Shown piece after piece: positions 18,200 through 27,184 of a stretch of DNA of 64,000 bases. Numbering within the stretch: the stretch's first letter is position 1; every line of letters begins with the position of its first letter. Below the pieces are notes generated by a model. The model was not told the DNA's origin. It did not search any database and saw only the letters and a program-made list of their open reading frames with translations. Source of the DNA: CALMZY01 sp052033915 (GTDB lineage Bacteria; Verrucomicrobiota; Kiritimatiellia; CAIQIC01; JAGNIJ01); the NCBI GenBank assembly GCA_052033915.1, contig JBPOJF010000001.1, positions 1-64,000 on the forward strand, in the 5' to 3' direction. The translations under genes were made by a program, and so were the position numbers.

Positions 18200-19693
18200 T
18201 CAATACTCCTGCTTCACCACGTCCGCGTTCAGTTGTCCGACAAGGCCCAGCAGCTTCAACTGATCCGCCGTCTCGCCCTCCAGGATCTCCACATGCGTCG
18301 CGTCCACCGCCTCCTGCCCGATGGTCGGATCCAACTCCCACCACCGCCCCACGAAGACCGCGGGCCACGCGTGGTAGTAGAAAGCCCCGTTGGTGTACAG
18401 GAGGCCCACCTTGATTTTCGCCGGAATCCCGACGGCCCGCGCGAGCGCGACAAAGAGATAGGTATGCTCGTTGCAGTCGCCCTCCATGTTGCGGAGGACA
18501 TCCAGCGCCGAGGGCAGACTGACCGTCGGCTGCTTCTTCACCTTCCGGTACACCCAGTGGTAGATCGCGCGAACCTGTTCGACGCAGTCCGTTTCATCGC
18601 CGACGATCGCGCGCGCGCGGTCGACGAGGGCCGGATCGCCGGATTGGACGAAATCGGTTGCCGCCAGGTACACGCGGGACTCGTCCGTCAGCGGACCTTG
18701 CGCCGCGGGAACCGCGTCCGACCGAATCGCGAGCACGACCTCTTTGTCGCCGCGCGAATCCACGGTCTGGCGCGCGCCCGCCCAATCCACGGAATCCACC
18801 GGCGGCCCCTTCAGGCGCAGCGTCAGCAACCGGCACTTCCGAGGATCCGCAATCCCGCCCTGCACAGGGACCGCCATCGTCCGCAGCATGTCATCCCCGG
18901 CGTCGTCCATGTTGAAGGTCAGCGCCAGCGCCTCGTCCGCCGTCGTAGCCTCCATCGTCCAGCCGAGCGGCGTATCCTGCTTCAGCATCCGCCCGTCGGC
19001 GTCCATCCACGCGCGGACGCGCATCCCGTGGACATCCATCTCCAGCACCGTCGCGGACTGCTCTTTTCCATTGACCGTCAATGTCTCCATGCCGACAGCC
19101 CGCACAAGGACATCGGCCGTGGACAGCGTCGTCGGATCGAGGGTCTTCACGCGCAGTTCCTGGCCCGGCTTCAGCCGGCTCAGAGACAGTTCCAGCATCG
19201 GCGAATACAGGATGGCGTCGTCCGGAATGTTCACCGTGATCTGCCGGACGCCCGCGGGGGAACTGATGCGCGCCCGGAACGTCTCCCGCCCCCGGCGCCG
19301 TCCGTCCACGCGGATCGTGTAGCGTTCCGCCGACATCAGGAAGTAGAACTTCTGGAGGTCGTACAAGGCATTGAGCGACGCATCCGCCGCAATGGTGATA
19401 TTCTGCGGCTCGCCCATGACGTTGAGATTCAGGATGGTCTTGCTGGTGACCTTGTATTGTTCAGCCGGATTCTTCTCGTCCGTGGTGATCTGCGTCTGGC
19501 TGTAGCCGATCGGCTTGCCGTGAAAGAGAATCTTCATCCACGAATCGAGGACGACGGGTCCGCCCGACAGAATGCCGCGATACCCGGGCAGCGCGCGCGT
19601 GAACCAGCCCGGAAAGGCCTCGTAACGGAACAGCCACCCGGTCATGACCAGCCAGAACAGGACTATCAGAATCTGAACCACTCGACGTTTCAT
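18200..19693 (-). CDS. Membrane-anchored transglutaminase-like protein
   Basis: A 497-residue protein. An N-terminal membrane anchor (about residues 5-22, VVQILIVLFWLVMTGWLF) is followed by a beta-rich region of about 350 residues and a C-terminal transglutaminase/cysteine-protease-like domain. The candidate catalytic triad is Cys407 (GDCNEH), His441 (YYHAWP) and Asp455 (WELDPT). Such domains act as proteases, amidases or cross-linking enzymes; which applies here cannot be told. The catalytic domain should face the periplasm. The gene heads an operon with an ABC-2 exporter ATPase and permease, which suggests it modifies or matures something the exporter moves. Confidence 0.82.
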   Translation of the reverse strand: MKRRVVQILIVLFWLVMTGWLFRYEAFPGWFTRALPGYRGILSGGPVVLDSWMKILFHGKPIGYSQTQITTDEKNPAEQYKVTSKTILNLNVMGEPQNITIAADASLNALYDLQKFYFLMSAERYTIRVDGRRRGRETFRARISSPAGVRQITVNIPDDAILYSPMLELSLSRLKPGQELRVKTLDPTTLSTADVLVRAVGMETLTVNGKEQSATVLEMDVHGMRVRAWMDADGRMLKQDTPLGWTMEATTADEALALTFNMDDAGDDMLRTMAVPVQGGIADPRKCRLLTLRLKGPPVDSVDWAGARQTVDSRGDKEVVLAIRSDAVPAAQGPLTDESRVYLAATDFVQSGDPALVDRARAIVGDETDCVEQVRAIYHWVYRKVKKQPTVSLPSALDVLRNMEGDCNEHTYLFVALARAVGIPAKIKVGLLYTNGAFYYHAWPAVFVGRWWELDPTIGQEAVDATHVEILEGETADQLKLLGLVGQLNADVVKQEY

Positions 19694-19839
19694 GAATCGG
19701 CGCGTTGCCGTGCCTCAAGATACACCGAGAAGCCGTTCCGCGAAACTCCATTTGAATCCAGCCGGAGAAATCCGCTTGATCGCCCGACCGCACACCCTAA
19801 TATTCCGGATAACGATTACTTATCAAGGAAGGTTCGGAC

Positions 19840-20397
19840 ATGGACAAGCTGTGGTACTACACACAGGGCGCGGAGCAGGAAAAGAACGGTCCGGTTCCGG
19901 AGGACCAAATCAGGCTTCTCATCGCGAGCGGCCAGATTCAGTCGTCCGATCTGCTCTGGTCCGAGGGCATGGCCGACTGGTTGCCGCTCAGCGCACTGCC
20001 ACAACTGAAGAGCCCGTCGTCGCAGCTCGCCTCCGCGTTCACCGCTCCGGCCGCGTCCGGCGCGGCCGGGATTCCGGAAGGGCTGACGGGCTGGATGACT
20101 TTCGTGGCGGTGATGACCATTATCACCGGCGCGGTCTACTGCCTCAGCTGCGTCTGGATAATCATCGGCATTCCGACCCTCATTGCCGGCACGGCGCTCC
20201 TGGGCGCGAAAAACGCCATCGTGAACATGGGCAGCGTGGACGCTTCCCTCTCCGTGTTCTTCGCCAAGCTGAAATCGTTCTTCAAGATCACGGGCATCGT
20301 GTACATCATCGGATTCATCATCGGCATCGTCATCTTCATCCTGTACTTCGGCGTGATCGCCGCCGCGATTGCAGGGAAGAGCGGCATGCATCCGTAG
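19840..20397 (+). CDS. GYF_2-domain membrane protein
   Basis: A 185-residue protein. Residues 1-55 form a GYF_2 domain (KLWYYTQGAEQEKNGPVPEDQIRLLIASG, then LWSEGMADWLPLSALP), a module thought to bind proline-rich peptides. A Pro/Ala/Ser linker follows, then two hydrophobic hairpins (about 85-125 and 148-178) that resemble the small DUF5362-like membrane family. AAGGAAGG lies upstream of the ATG at suitable spacing. Proteins of this plan are frequent in PVC bacteria with unknown role. It stands alone, divergent from the transglutaminase gene. Confidence 0.75.
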   Translation: MDKLWYYTQGAEQEKNGPVPEDQIRLLIASGQIQSSDLLWSEGMADWLPLSALPQLKSPSSQLASAFTAPAASGAAGIPEGLTGWMTFVAVMTIITGAVYCLSCVWIIIGIPTLIAGTALLGAKNAIVNMGSVDASLSVFFAKLKSFFKITGIVYIIGFIIGIVIFILYFGVIAAAIAGKSGMHP

Positions 20398-20743
20398 GCC
20401 CCGCGCCGGCTCCTGCGGGCGAAGGCCGCGTCCCCATTCCAACATTAGGGATAGACAGGTAGATCGTGACCCCCCTTGGGGTTGTAACGTGGGACATACT
20501 GAAGTGGCGTCCGAGGTCTTTCTGTTGCATTTGAGGTTTGAATTCACAGCCTTGGAGGCTTTTTGGATGGTTTTTTCAAGCCTTGGATAATCCGCCGGGA
20601 AGCAAAATTCTAACATTTGCCTCACTCCGTCTGAACACGCTTTTCCGACTGTCCGCACGTTTGAAAGCCGGTGTGCTCCCTTGGCAGGCGAGCGACAAGA
20701 GTGCCGGTGCGACAAGAGGACAACAGCACAGGAGATAGTGACG
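20398..20743 (+). other. Intergenic region upstream of the porin
   Basis: 346 bases without a believable gene. It is AT-richer than its flanks and holds a degenerate copy of the palindromic tandem repeat (20541-20591). It also holds a pair of identical 10-mers GCGACAAGAG at 20692-20701 and 20709-20718. The porin ribosome binding site (AGGAG) is at its right end. It probably carries the porin promoter and leader, but I could not place a clear -35/-10 pair. Confidence 0.5.
20541..20591. repeat. Degenerate copy of the TTTTCCAA-NCC-TTGGAAAA tandem palindrome
   Basis: Two units with their TTGG cores at 20552 and 20583, 31 bases apart. The second unit matches the 41304-41322 copy at 16 of 19 positions; the first matches its counterpart at 11 of 19. 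The same 31-base period occurs in the better copy at 41273-41327. Confidence 0.5.
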
Positions 20744-21862
20744 ATGAAGAGGTTAACGGTGTGGGTCGTGGGACTCTGCCTGCTCGGCGCGCGCGGCGCG
20801 AAGGCGGAGTGGTATGACGATATGAAGATCAAAGGCGATCTGCGTTATCGGTTCGAGCAGATCAAGGAAGAGGACAAGGATAGCCGCCAGCGCGACCGGA
20901 TTCGCGCCCGGTTCGGCGTGTTCCCGCGCGTGAACAATGAAGTGGACGCGGGAATCCAGTTCTCGACGGATGAAGGCAAGACGCCCGGTCTCGGCGACCC
21001 GATCTCCGGCAACGCCACGTTGACGGATGAAGGCAGCAAGAAGGGCGTGTTCCTGGACCTGGCGTACGTGAACTGGCATCCCGAAATGCTGAAGGGACTG
21101 GACCTGTTCGCCGGCAAGATGAAGAACCCGCTTATCCAGGTGGGTGACGGCTTCCCGGTCGACGGCGATTTCAACCCGGAAGGGATTGCCGCGAAGTTCC
21201 GCACGGGCGACGAGATCGAGTTCATGGCGAACGCGGCTTATCAGTGGCTGTATGAGCGGTCCGCGGATGATGATACCAAGCTGTTCGCGGGACAGATCGC
21301 GGTGAAGTTCAAGCCGGCCGATGACATGCACCTGATGGTCGGCAGCACGTTGTACGGGTTCCAGAATGTCGAGGGGTTCGACGTCCTGGATTACAAGGCC
21401 GGAAACAACGCCTACGGGAACAGCACCGTCAAGGGCAGCGTGTCGGGCAGCACGACGAACAAGGCGTACGCCAACGAGTACATGCCGATCGAAGGATTCG
21501 TCGAATTCGGATTCAACGTCGGCTTGCCGGTAACCCTTTTCGCCTCCTACATCAACAACAGCGAGGCGGATGACGACAACCAGGGGTACATGGGCGGGCT
21601 GAAGATCGGGAAGGCGAGCAGTCCGAAGACCTTCGAGTTTGGGTACAACTACCAGGAGCTGGAAAAGGATGCGTTCCTCGGCGCGCTGGTCGATTCCGAC
21701 AGCTGGGGCGGCGGCACCGACGGAAAGGGTCACCGGCTTTCCGCGAAATACCAGATCCTGAAAAACTGGCAGACGGGCGTGACCTATTTCATCAACGACA
21801 AGAAGATTGATGATTCCAAGGATTACAAGCGTCTGCAGATCGACCTGGTTGCGAAGTTCTAG
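20744..21862 (+). CDS. Outer membrane porin (putative porin family), probably phosphate-linked
   Basis: A 372-residue outer membrane protein. Residues 1-22 are a signal peptide ending AKA. The mature protein starts EWYDDMKIKGDLRYRFEQI and continues as amphipathic beta strands typical of a 16-strand porin (putative_porin-type proteins of PVC and delta-proteobacteria). It ends in a short aromatic-terminated strand (VAKF). The start at 20744 is set by AGGAG eight bases upstream; a longer frame to 20681 has no such site. It lies upstream of a winged-helix gene and pstB on the same strand, so I infer a role in phosphate passage like OprP. The sequence does not prove selectivity. Confidence 0.78.
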   Translation: MKRLTVWVVGLCLLGARGAKAEWYDDMKIKGDLRYRFEQIKEEDKDSRQRDRIRARFGVFPRVNNEVDAGIQFSTDEGKTPGLGDPISGNATLTDEGSKKGVFLDLAYVNWHPEMLKGLDLFAGKMKNPLIQVGDGFPVDGDFNPEGIAAKFRTGDEIEFMANAAYQWLYERSADDDTKLFAGQIAVKFKPADDMHLMVGSTLYGFQNVEGFDVLDYKAGNNAYGNSTVKGSVSGSTTNKAYANEYMPIEGFVEFGFNVGLPVTLFASYINNSEADDDNQGYMGGLKIGKASSPKTFEFGYNYQELEKDAFLGALVDSDSWGGGTDGKGHRLSAKYQILKNWQTGVTYFINDKKIDDSKDYKRLQIDLVAKF

Positions 21863-21875
21863 TCTTACAGGGAGG

Positions 21876-21898
21876 GGACCCGCTCACAAGGCGGGTCC
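21876..21898 (+). terminator. Hairpin after the porin gene
   Basis: GGACCCGC (21876-21883) pairs perfectly with GCGGGTCC (21891-21898) over a 7-base loop, starting 13 bases after the porin stop. Only a short T run (CCCCTTT) follows, so termination would be partial, leaving pstB some read-through. Confidence 0.5.
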
Positions 21899-21924
21899 AC
21901 CCCTTTCACCCCCCGGAGAATGTC

Positions 21925-22281
21925 ATGGTCACGGATATGCAGGACAAGGAAGCCGTGGACCGCATCACTCTGCGCTATCTGGTCCGCTGCATGGTGGAGC
22001 AGTCAGGCGCGATCAGCGCGGAGAAAATGGCCCGCCGGATGGCCGTCGATGTTGAATCGGTCCGCGAGGCAGTGAAGTACTGGGTGGACAAGGGCCTGGT
22101 GGAGATCATCCGCCCGGTCGGCGTGTCCATGTCCACGGAAGGAACGAGATCCCTCACGGCAGACCGCACCGATTTCTACCGATGGATCCGTCCCACGGAC
22201 ACCGACTACGTCTGGCAGGCCAGTCTGATGCGCGACCCGCCCCTACCCCGGCTGGGAACCATCCGCCCCATCGTTTTCTAG
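21925..22281 (+). CDS. Small winged-helix protein, possible regulator
   Basis: A 118-residue protein. Residues 10-62 read as a helix-turn-helix with wing: DRITLRYLVRCMVEQSGAIS, AEKMARRMAVDVESVREAVKY, then WVDKGLVEIIRP. The C-terminal half is not recognisable and contains several Trp and Pro residues. It has a GGAG ribosome binding site. Its position between the porin and pstB suggests it could regulate phosphate genes, but this is inference only. No receiver domain is present, so it is not PhoB. Confidence 0.55.
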   Translation: MVTDMQDKEAVDRITLRYLVRCMVEQSGAISAEKMARRMAVDVESVREAVKYWVDKGLVEIIRPVGVSMSTEGTRSLTADRTDFYRWIRPTDTDYVWQASLMRDPPLPRLGTIRPIVF

Positions 22282-22329
22282 CGGCGTCCTCACGGATTTC
22301 TAATAGTTCCGCGAGATGGTGGTCATGGC

Positions 22330-23109
22330 ATGAATGAGCAAACCGATATCGTTACGAACCCGGCCGTTGAAACCTCGGGCCTGAACATCTTCTACGGCCC
22401 GAAACAGGCCATTTTCGATGTTTCAATGTCGTTCCCCCGAAAGAAGGTCACAGCCCTGATCGGCCCTTCCGGCTGCGGCAAATCCACCCTTCTCCGCGCC
22501 ATCAACCGGATGAACGACCTTATCGACAATGTGCGCACAGAAGGCAGCCTGAAACTGGACGGCGAAGAGATCAACCAACCCATGGTGGATGTCATCGAAC
22601 TGCGGCGCCGGGTCGGCATGGTGTTTCAGAAATCAAATCCCTTCCCGAAATCGATTTACGAAAACGTTATCTATGGACTGAGGATCGCGGGACAACGCTC
22701 CAAGTCGATCCTGGACGAGACCTGCGAAAAAAGCCTGCGGGGCGCGGGGCTTTGGGAGGAGGTCAAGGACCGCCTGCGCGAATCCGCGCTGGGGCTCTCC
22801 GGCGGGCAGATGCAGAGGCTCTGCATCGCGCGCGCCATCGCCGTGAATCCGGAAATTATCCTGATGGACGAGCCCTGCTCCGCGCTCGACCCCAAGTCGA
22901 CCATCCGCATCGAGGACCTGATCGGCGAACTGCGGCGCAACTACACGATCATCACGGTCACGCACAACATGCAGCAGGCCGCGCGCATATCGGACTGCAC
23001 CGCGTTTTTCTACGAGGGAAGCCTGATCGAGTTCGGGCCGACGAACCGGCTCTTCACCAGGCCGGAGAAGAAGCAGACCGAGGATTACATCACGGGACGG
23101 TTCGGATAG
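22330..23109 (+). CDS. pstB: Phosphate import ATP-binding protein PstB
   Basis: A 259-residue ABC ATPase with the phosphate-subfamily sequence throughout: NIFYGPKQAIFDVSMSFPRK, Walker A GPSGCGKST, VGMVFQKSNPFPKSIYENV, signature LSGGQMQRLCIARA, Walker B EIILMDEPCSALDP, and the H-loop in VTHNMQQA. Length is standard. It energises PstA/PstC. It is separated from them: pstS, pstC and pstA lie on the opposite strand from 26996 to 23688, converging on it, with a DUF4375 gene between. No strong Shine-Dalgarno sequence precedes ATG 22330. Confidence 0.96.
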   Translation: MNEQTDIVTNPAVETSGLNIFYGPKQAIFDVSMSFPRKKVTALIGPSGCGKSTLLRAINRMNDLIDNVRTEGSLKLDGEEINQPMVDVIELRRRVGMVFQKSNPFPKSIYENVIYGLRIAGQRSKSILDETCEKSLRGAGLWEEVKDRLRESALGLSGGQMQRLCIARAIAVNPEIILMDEPCSALDPKSTIRIEDLIGELRRNYTIITVTHNMQQAARISDCTAFFYEGSLIEFGPTNRLFTRPEKKQTEDYITGRFG

Positions 23110-23128
23110 TCGTTCCAAACCCGCCAAA

Positions 23129-23614
23129 TCAGGACGCGCCGGCCTTCTTCACGTATTTCTCAAGCAGATCGTCCAGATCGTCGGCGCATTTGTAGAACGA
23201 CAACTCGAGCGCCTCGAACTTCCGGGTCACGTCCTTGGGGAACGATCGCCAGATTGTGCGCCGCGCGCCGCGATCCTTCGAGGGCCCCTTGGGACCGAAC
23301 AGATCGTTGGCCTTGGCGGCAATTTTCGCCATCTTGAATGCGCGGATGTTCTGGAGCGCCGTGGGAGCGTAGAACGCCAGGTCTCCGGCGTCGCTCGAGA
23401 AGAACCCGCGGAACCCCGAATTGGCCACCTTTCCCGCGAACAACCAGACGGTCGCGACCGTCTTTTCCTGCTCCGTCAGCGCGCCAAACCCTACCTGCTT
23501 CATCCGGTCGAACGCATTCTGCGCTGCAATGTCGGAGTTCACCTCGATGTCATAGCCGGTCATGAACGCGCTCTTGCGGATTGCCTTGGAACCGCCTGCC
23601 TTCTTTTTTTTCAT
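23129..23614 (-). CDS. DUF4375 (DMP19-like) domain protein
   Basis: A 161-residue soluble protein with a Lys-rich N-terminus (MKKKKAGGSK). The core segment ANSGFRGFFSSDAGDLAFYA, followed by a regular helical ALQNIRAFKMAKIAAKANDLF, matches the DUF4375 pattern (glycine-rich loop, FF, S-GD, then helix). Function unknown. It lies 73 bases downstream of pstA on the same strand and converges on pstB. Its presence may reflect a local inversion or insertion that split the pst genes. Confidence 0.65.
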   Translation of the reverse strand: MKKKKAGGSKAIRKSAFMTGYDIEVNSDIAAQNAFDRMKQVGFGALTEQEKTVATVWLFAGKVANSGFRGFFSSDAGDLAFYAPTALQNIRAFKMAKIAAKANDLFGPKGPSKDRGARRTIWRSFPKDVTRKFEALELSFYKCADDLDDLLEKYVKKAGAS

Positions 23615-23687
23615 CCGTCCTCCCGGATTCGTACTCCGCCGTCACGCCTTGTCTCCAATATACCCGAACGGCGCGCGCAAGCGTATC

Positions 23688-25037
23688 CTACGTCCGCAGT
23701 TTCTTCGACAGCCTGGCGCGCAGGATGATCGCAGACAGGTTCAGGATCAGCACGAGCACGACGAGGGTGAACACCATGCCGTACTGCACGTGCCGGATCT
23801 CGTCGACCGCCTCGTGCTCCGTGCAGAGGTTGTAGATGTTCCACGGCAGGGCCGGCGTGGGCTGGGTCAGCGTCTGCAACAGGCTGAGCGGCTTGCCGAC
23901 GCTGACGGCGGCGGTGAAGATGATCGGGGCGGTCTCACCCGCGGCCCGGCCCATGCTGATCACGATGCCGGTCAGGATTCCGGGCAGGGCCGCAGGCAGA
24001 ATCACGGAGGTGATGGACTTCCACGTGCTCGCGCCGAGGCTCAACGCGGCCTGCTTGTAGGTCGCGGGCACCGCCCGCAGAGCCTCTTCCGAGGAACGAA
24101 TGACGGTCGGAAGAATCAGAAGCCCCAGAGTCAGAGAGCCGGCTAGGACGCTTTTGGAACTCGAGACATGAACGGCGTTGATGAAGAACGCCAGGCCGAA
24201 GAGTCCGAAGACGATGCTGGGAACACCGGCCAGCGTGCTGATGCAGCTCCGCAGAAGCCGGATCAGCGCGTTCTCCCGGGCGTACTCGACCAGATAGACG
24301 GCGGAAATCACGCCGATGGGGACGGCGACGAGCATCGCGCCGATCGTGAGGTAGAACGTCCCGAGCACCTCGGGCCAGATCCCGCCGAAGAAGTGCGCAT
24401 CGTGCGAGGCCTGGGTCAGGAATCCGCGATAGAACGTCCACCGCGGCAGAAGCATCTCGTCGAGGTGGTCGCGGACATACGGGAACAAGGGTTCCAGCGC
24501 GGTTCCCTTGAACTTGTCCGCGCGCGAAACCCATTTCTTGACGCCCGGTTTTGTCGGATCGGAGTAGTCATACTGCTCCTCGAACAGCACGCGGTGCTGT
24601 TTGACGAGCGCGCGGTCCCATCGCGCCTGCCCGTAATGGTCGCGCATCAGCATCCGTTTGCTCTCCCCGGGAATCGGACCCAGCAGGGCGCGCAACGCCG
24701 CCTTGAGATCCTTCAATTCGGCGGTGTACCGCCGGCGTTCAGCGGCGGGCTTCGCGGCCAGTTCCGCTTCAAACGCGGACAGCATGTCGTACACCGGCTT
24801 GCGCGCCGCCGCGACCCGGCCCAGATCCTCGTGAAGGCGCTTCTCGCTCCCCTCCTCAAACAAATCGAACTGCGCCTTGCGATGTTCGACGGTCGCCCGG
24901 AACACATACGCGCTGATTCCCTCGACGAAGATGGGGGTGAGAATGACGAGGAGCGACGCCGCCATCAGGACAATAGACATGACCCCGAATCCGGTAAACG
25001 AGGCATCCAGAAGCTTCCGAGTGGATGTGCCGGCCAT
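23688..25037 (-). CDS. pstA: Phosphate ABC transporter permease PstA, with large periplasmic insert
   Basis: A 449-residue inner membrane permease. TM1 is at about residues 17-44. A hydrophilic insert of about 160 residues (about 45-205, Glu/Arg/Lys-rich helices) follows, then the five-helix permease core. The cytoplasmic EAA loop reads YKQAALSLGASTWKSITSVILPAALPGILTG. PstA is usually about 280-300 residues; the insert is in the position of the N-terminal extensions known from some proteobacterial PstA proteins. Its ATG follows the pstC stop with no gap (TAGATG), so translation is coupled. Confidence 0.92.
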   Translation of the reverse strand: MAGTSTRKLLDASFTGFGVMSIVLMAASLLVILTPIFVEGISAYVFRATVEHRKAQFDLFEEGSEKRLHEDLGRVAAARKPVYDMLSAFEAELAAKPAAERRRYTAELKDLKAALRALLGPIPGESKRMLMRDHYGQARWDRALVKQHRVLFEEQYDYSDPTKPGVKKWVSRADKFKGTALEPLFPYVRDHLDEMLLPRWTFYRGFLTQASHDAHFFGGIWPEVLGTFYLTIGAMLVAVPIGVISAVYLVEYARENALIRLLRSCISTLAGVPSIVFGLFGLAFFINAVHVSSSKSVLAGSLTLGLLILPTVIRSSEEALRAVPATYKQAALSLGASTWKSITSVILPAALPGILTGIVISMGRAAGETAPIIFTAAVSVGKPLSLLQTLTQPTPALPWNIYNLCTEHEAVDEIRHVQYGMVFTLVVLVLILNLSAIILRARLSKKLRT

Positions 25038-26168
25038 CTACGCCATCCTCCTGCGCGTCCGCGCGACAATCCATTCACTGGCAATATTGCACAGGAACGA
25101 GAAGATCAGCAGGCAGAGCGCCATCGCGAACAGCACGTGATAGCGGGCGGAACCGGTCACCTGGTCCGCCTCGCCCATGTCGCCCGCGATCGTGGCGGTG
25201 AGCGTACGAATGGGCTCGAGGAAATTGTACCACGGTTGCGGGATCTGCGCGGCATTGCCGGACGCCATCCAGACGACCATCGTCTCGCCGACGGCGCGCA
25301 TGATCCCGAGAATCACCGCCGCCGCGATCCCGCTGACGGCGGCCGGAATGATGACGCGAAGAAGCGTCTCGGCCCGCGTCGCGCCGAGCGCGTAGCTCGC
25401 CATCCGAAGATCGCGGCCGACGGCCTGGAGCGCATCTTCGGACACGCTGACGACCGTGGGCAGCGCCATGATCCCGAGAATCAGAGAGGCATTCAGCGCG
25501 TTGGCGCCGCTGGCGATCGTGAGTCCATTGAGAAAGGAAGCGGCACGCGAAAGGCCCGCCAGCGCAGCCGCACCGAACAGCCCTATGGCCAGGACGGTGA
25601 CGGGACGCCGCACTTTTTCCGGGAAGCGCTCCACGGACATCTCCCCCAGGACGATCGCCAACAGGATGGAAACCGGAACGCCCACAACCCACAAGACCAG
25701 CGAAAGAGCGCCCCCGCCCTTCGTCTGAAGGAGCGGCGCCAGCACCACCAAAGCGAAGAACCCGTAGGCTACGGAAGGGATCGCCGCAAGCATCTCGATG
25801 ACCGGCTTTACGATCTGCCGAAGATTGAACGGAAGCACATCGCTCAGACAGACCGCCGCCAGCACTCCCAAAGGGACGGCTACAAGCGTCGCTCCCAGCG
25901 TAACGATGGCGCTGCCGAAGAAAATGGCGAGAGCGCCGAACTCGGGCGGCTTGTGCGAAGGATACCACTGCGTGCTGGTGAAAAACTCGCGGAAGCCGCG
26001 CAGCTCGAAGAACGGGATCGCATCCTTCGCGATGAAGATGAAGATGAACAGCACGGCGACGCTCGACAGCGAGGTGACGAGGAATAGTAACGACTGACCG
26101 GCAAGAGTGGCCAGCCGCCTTCGGCGGCTGGCCTTCTTGCTGAGCATCAAGCTGCGAGCTTCGCTCAT
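25038..26168 (-). CDS. pstC: Phosphate ABC transporter permease PstC
   Basis: A 376-residue permease with six membrane segments. It has the PstC-type N-terminal TM (SLLFLVTSLSSVAVLFIFIFIAKDAIPFF), the FEL...FFTSTQWYPS periplasmic stretch, and the EAA loop (MASYALGATRAETLLRVIIPAAVSG). It forms the membrane channel with PstA. It lies nine bases downstream of pstS and abuts pstA, so pstS-pstC-pstA is one operon. It is somewhat longer than E. coli PstC (319), mainly in loops. Confidence 0.94.
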   Translation of the reverse strand: MSEARSLMLSKKASRRRRLATLAGQSLLFLVTSLSSVAVLFIFIFIAKDAIPFFELRGFREFFTSTQWYPSHKPPEFGALAIFFGSAIVTLGATLVAVPLGVLAAVCLSDVLPFNLRQIVKPVIEMLAAIPSVAYGFFALVVLAPLLQTKGGGALSLVLWVVGVPVSILLAIVLGEMSVERFPEKVRRPVTVLAIGLFGAAALAGLSRAASFLNGLTIASGANALNASLILGIMALPTVVSVSEDALQAVGRDLRMASYALGATRAETLLRVIIPAAVSGIAAAVILGIMRAVGETMVVWMASGNAAQIPQPWYNFLEPIRTLTATIAGDMGEADQVTGSARYHVLFAMALCLLIFSFLCNIASEWIVARTRRRMA

Positions 26169-26177
26169 GCTTCTCCG

Positions 26178-26996
26178 TTATTGCACGGGGACGAAACCCT
26201 GCTCCGAAATAATCTTCTTCCCGTCATCCGTGTTGTACAGATTGACAAATTCAGCCAGAGGCGTGCCGGCCGCCGGCTCGCCGTTCGTGTACATGTACAG
26301 CGCCCGGGAGATCGGATAGCTCTTGTCGTTCACCGTTTGCGGCGTCGCCTCCACATCATTCACCGGAAGCGCCTTGAGCCCCTCGGTGAACGCCAGCCCG
26401 ACGTAGCCGATGGCGCCGGCGGTGGTCATCACGCGCTGGCGGACCGCGCCGTTGCTGCCGACGTACTCCGCCTTGTCCGTCACGCGGTCGGACTTGGTCA
26501 CAAGCTGCTGGAAGGTTTCATACGTCCCGCTGTTCGTGTCGCGGCTGATCACCACGATCTTCGTGTCCGGACCGCCCAACTGCTTCCAGTTGGTGATCTC
26601 GCCGATGAAAATCTGCTTGAGTTCGTCCTTCGTCAGCCCCTTCACCGGGTTGCTGGGGTGGGCGACGATCACCAGCGCGTCCATGGCGATCACGCGCTCG
26701 ATCACATCCACACCCTTGGCCTTGGCCGCGGCGAACTCCTCCTCCTTCATCCTGCGCGACAGATTGCCGATGTCGGCCGTCCCGTTGATGATGGCCTTGG
26801 CGCCATTGCCGCTGCCGGACTCGCTGACCGTAATATTCACCTCGGGGTGCTTGCCCATGTAGTACTCGGCGAACGCCTTCGCGATCGGGCCGACCGTCGT
26901 GGACCCGTCGAGTACGATCTTGGAGTTCTCCGCCCGTACAGCCGTACCTGCAAGCAGGGCCGCTCCGCAAACTGCCGCTATCAAGCTCTTCTTCAT
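26178..26996 (-). CDS. pstS: Periplasmic phosphate-binding protein PstS
   Basis: A 272-residue solute-binding protein. Residues 1-22 are a signal peptide (MKKSLIAAVCGAALLAGTAVRA). The phosphate-contact motifs are DGSTTVGPIAKAFAE, SGSGNGAKAIINGTADIGN and VISRDTNSGTYETFQ. ATG 26996 has GGAG at proper spacing; the open frame to 27077 has no signal. It delivers phosphate to PstC/PstA. A divergent 188-base region to phoU must hold its promoter; I could not identify a convincing Pho box there. Confidence 0.95.
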   Translation of the reverse strand: MKKSLIAAVCGAALLAGTAVRAENSKIVLDGSTTVGPIAKAFAEYYMGKHPEVNITVSESGSGNGAKAIINGTADIGNLSRRMKEEEFAAAKAKGVDVIERVIAMDALVIVAHPSNPVKGLTKDELKQIFIGEITNWKQLGGPDTKIVVISRDTNSGTYETFQQLVTKSDRVTDKAEYVGSNGAVRQRVMTTAGAIGYVGLAFTEGLKALPVNDVEATPQTVNDKSYPISRALYMYTNGEPAAGTPLAEFVNLYNTDDGKKIISEQGFVPVQ

Positions 26997-27184
26997 TCTC
27001 GAATCTCCTTCTGGTGTTGTGTTGTCTGTCGCCGGGGCATCCCCGGTTGTCCGGCAAGCACCGTCGCCTCCGCGCATTCAGCCCGCATTATGGCTTTATG
27101 AGAAATCAGTTAGTACGCCCTTTCCCCTTGCAGGCGGCTGCCGCAACCGTAAGCTAGAGGTGAACAAGACACCGGAGGTGCGGT

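Noticed and set aside
17457..18368. N-terminal extension of the ABC permease frame up to 18368
   Set aside because: The extension lies over the ATPase gene in another frame; the permease starts at 17456.
24168..26087. A 639-codon plus-strand frame over pstA and pstC
   Set aside because: Antisense to two well-supported permease genes; no start signal or motif.
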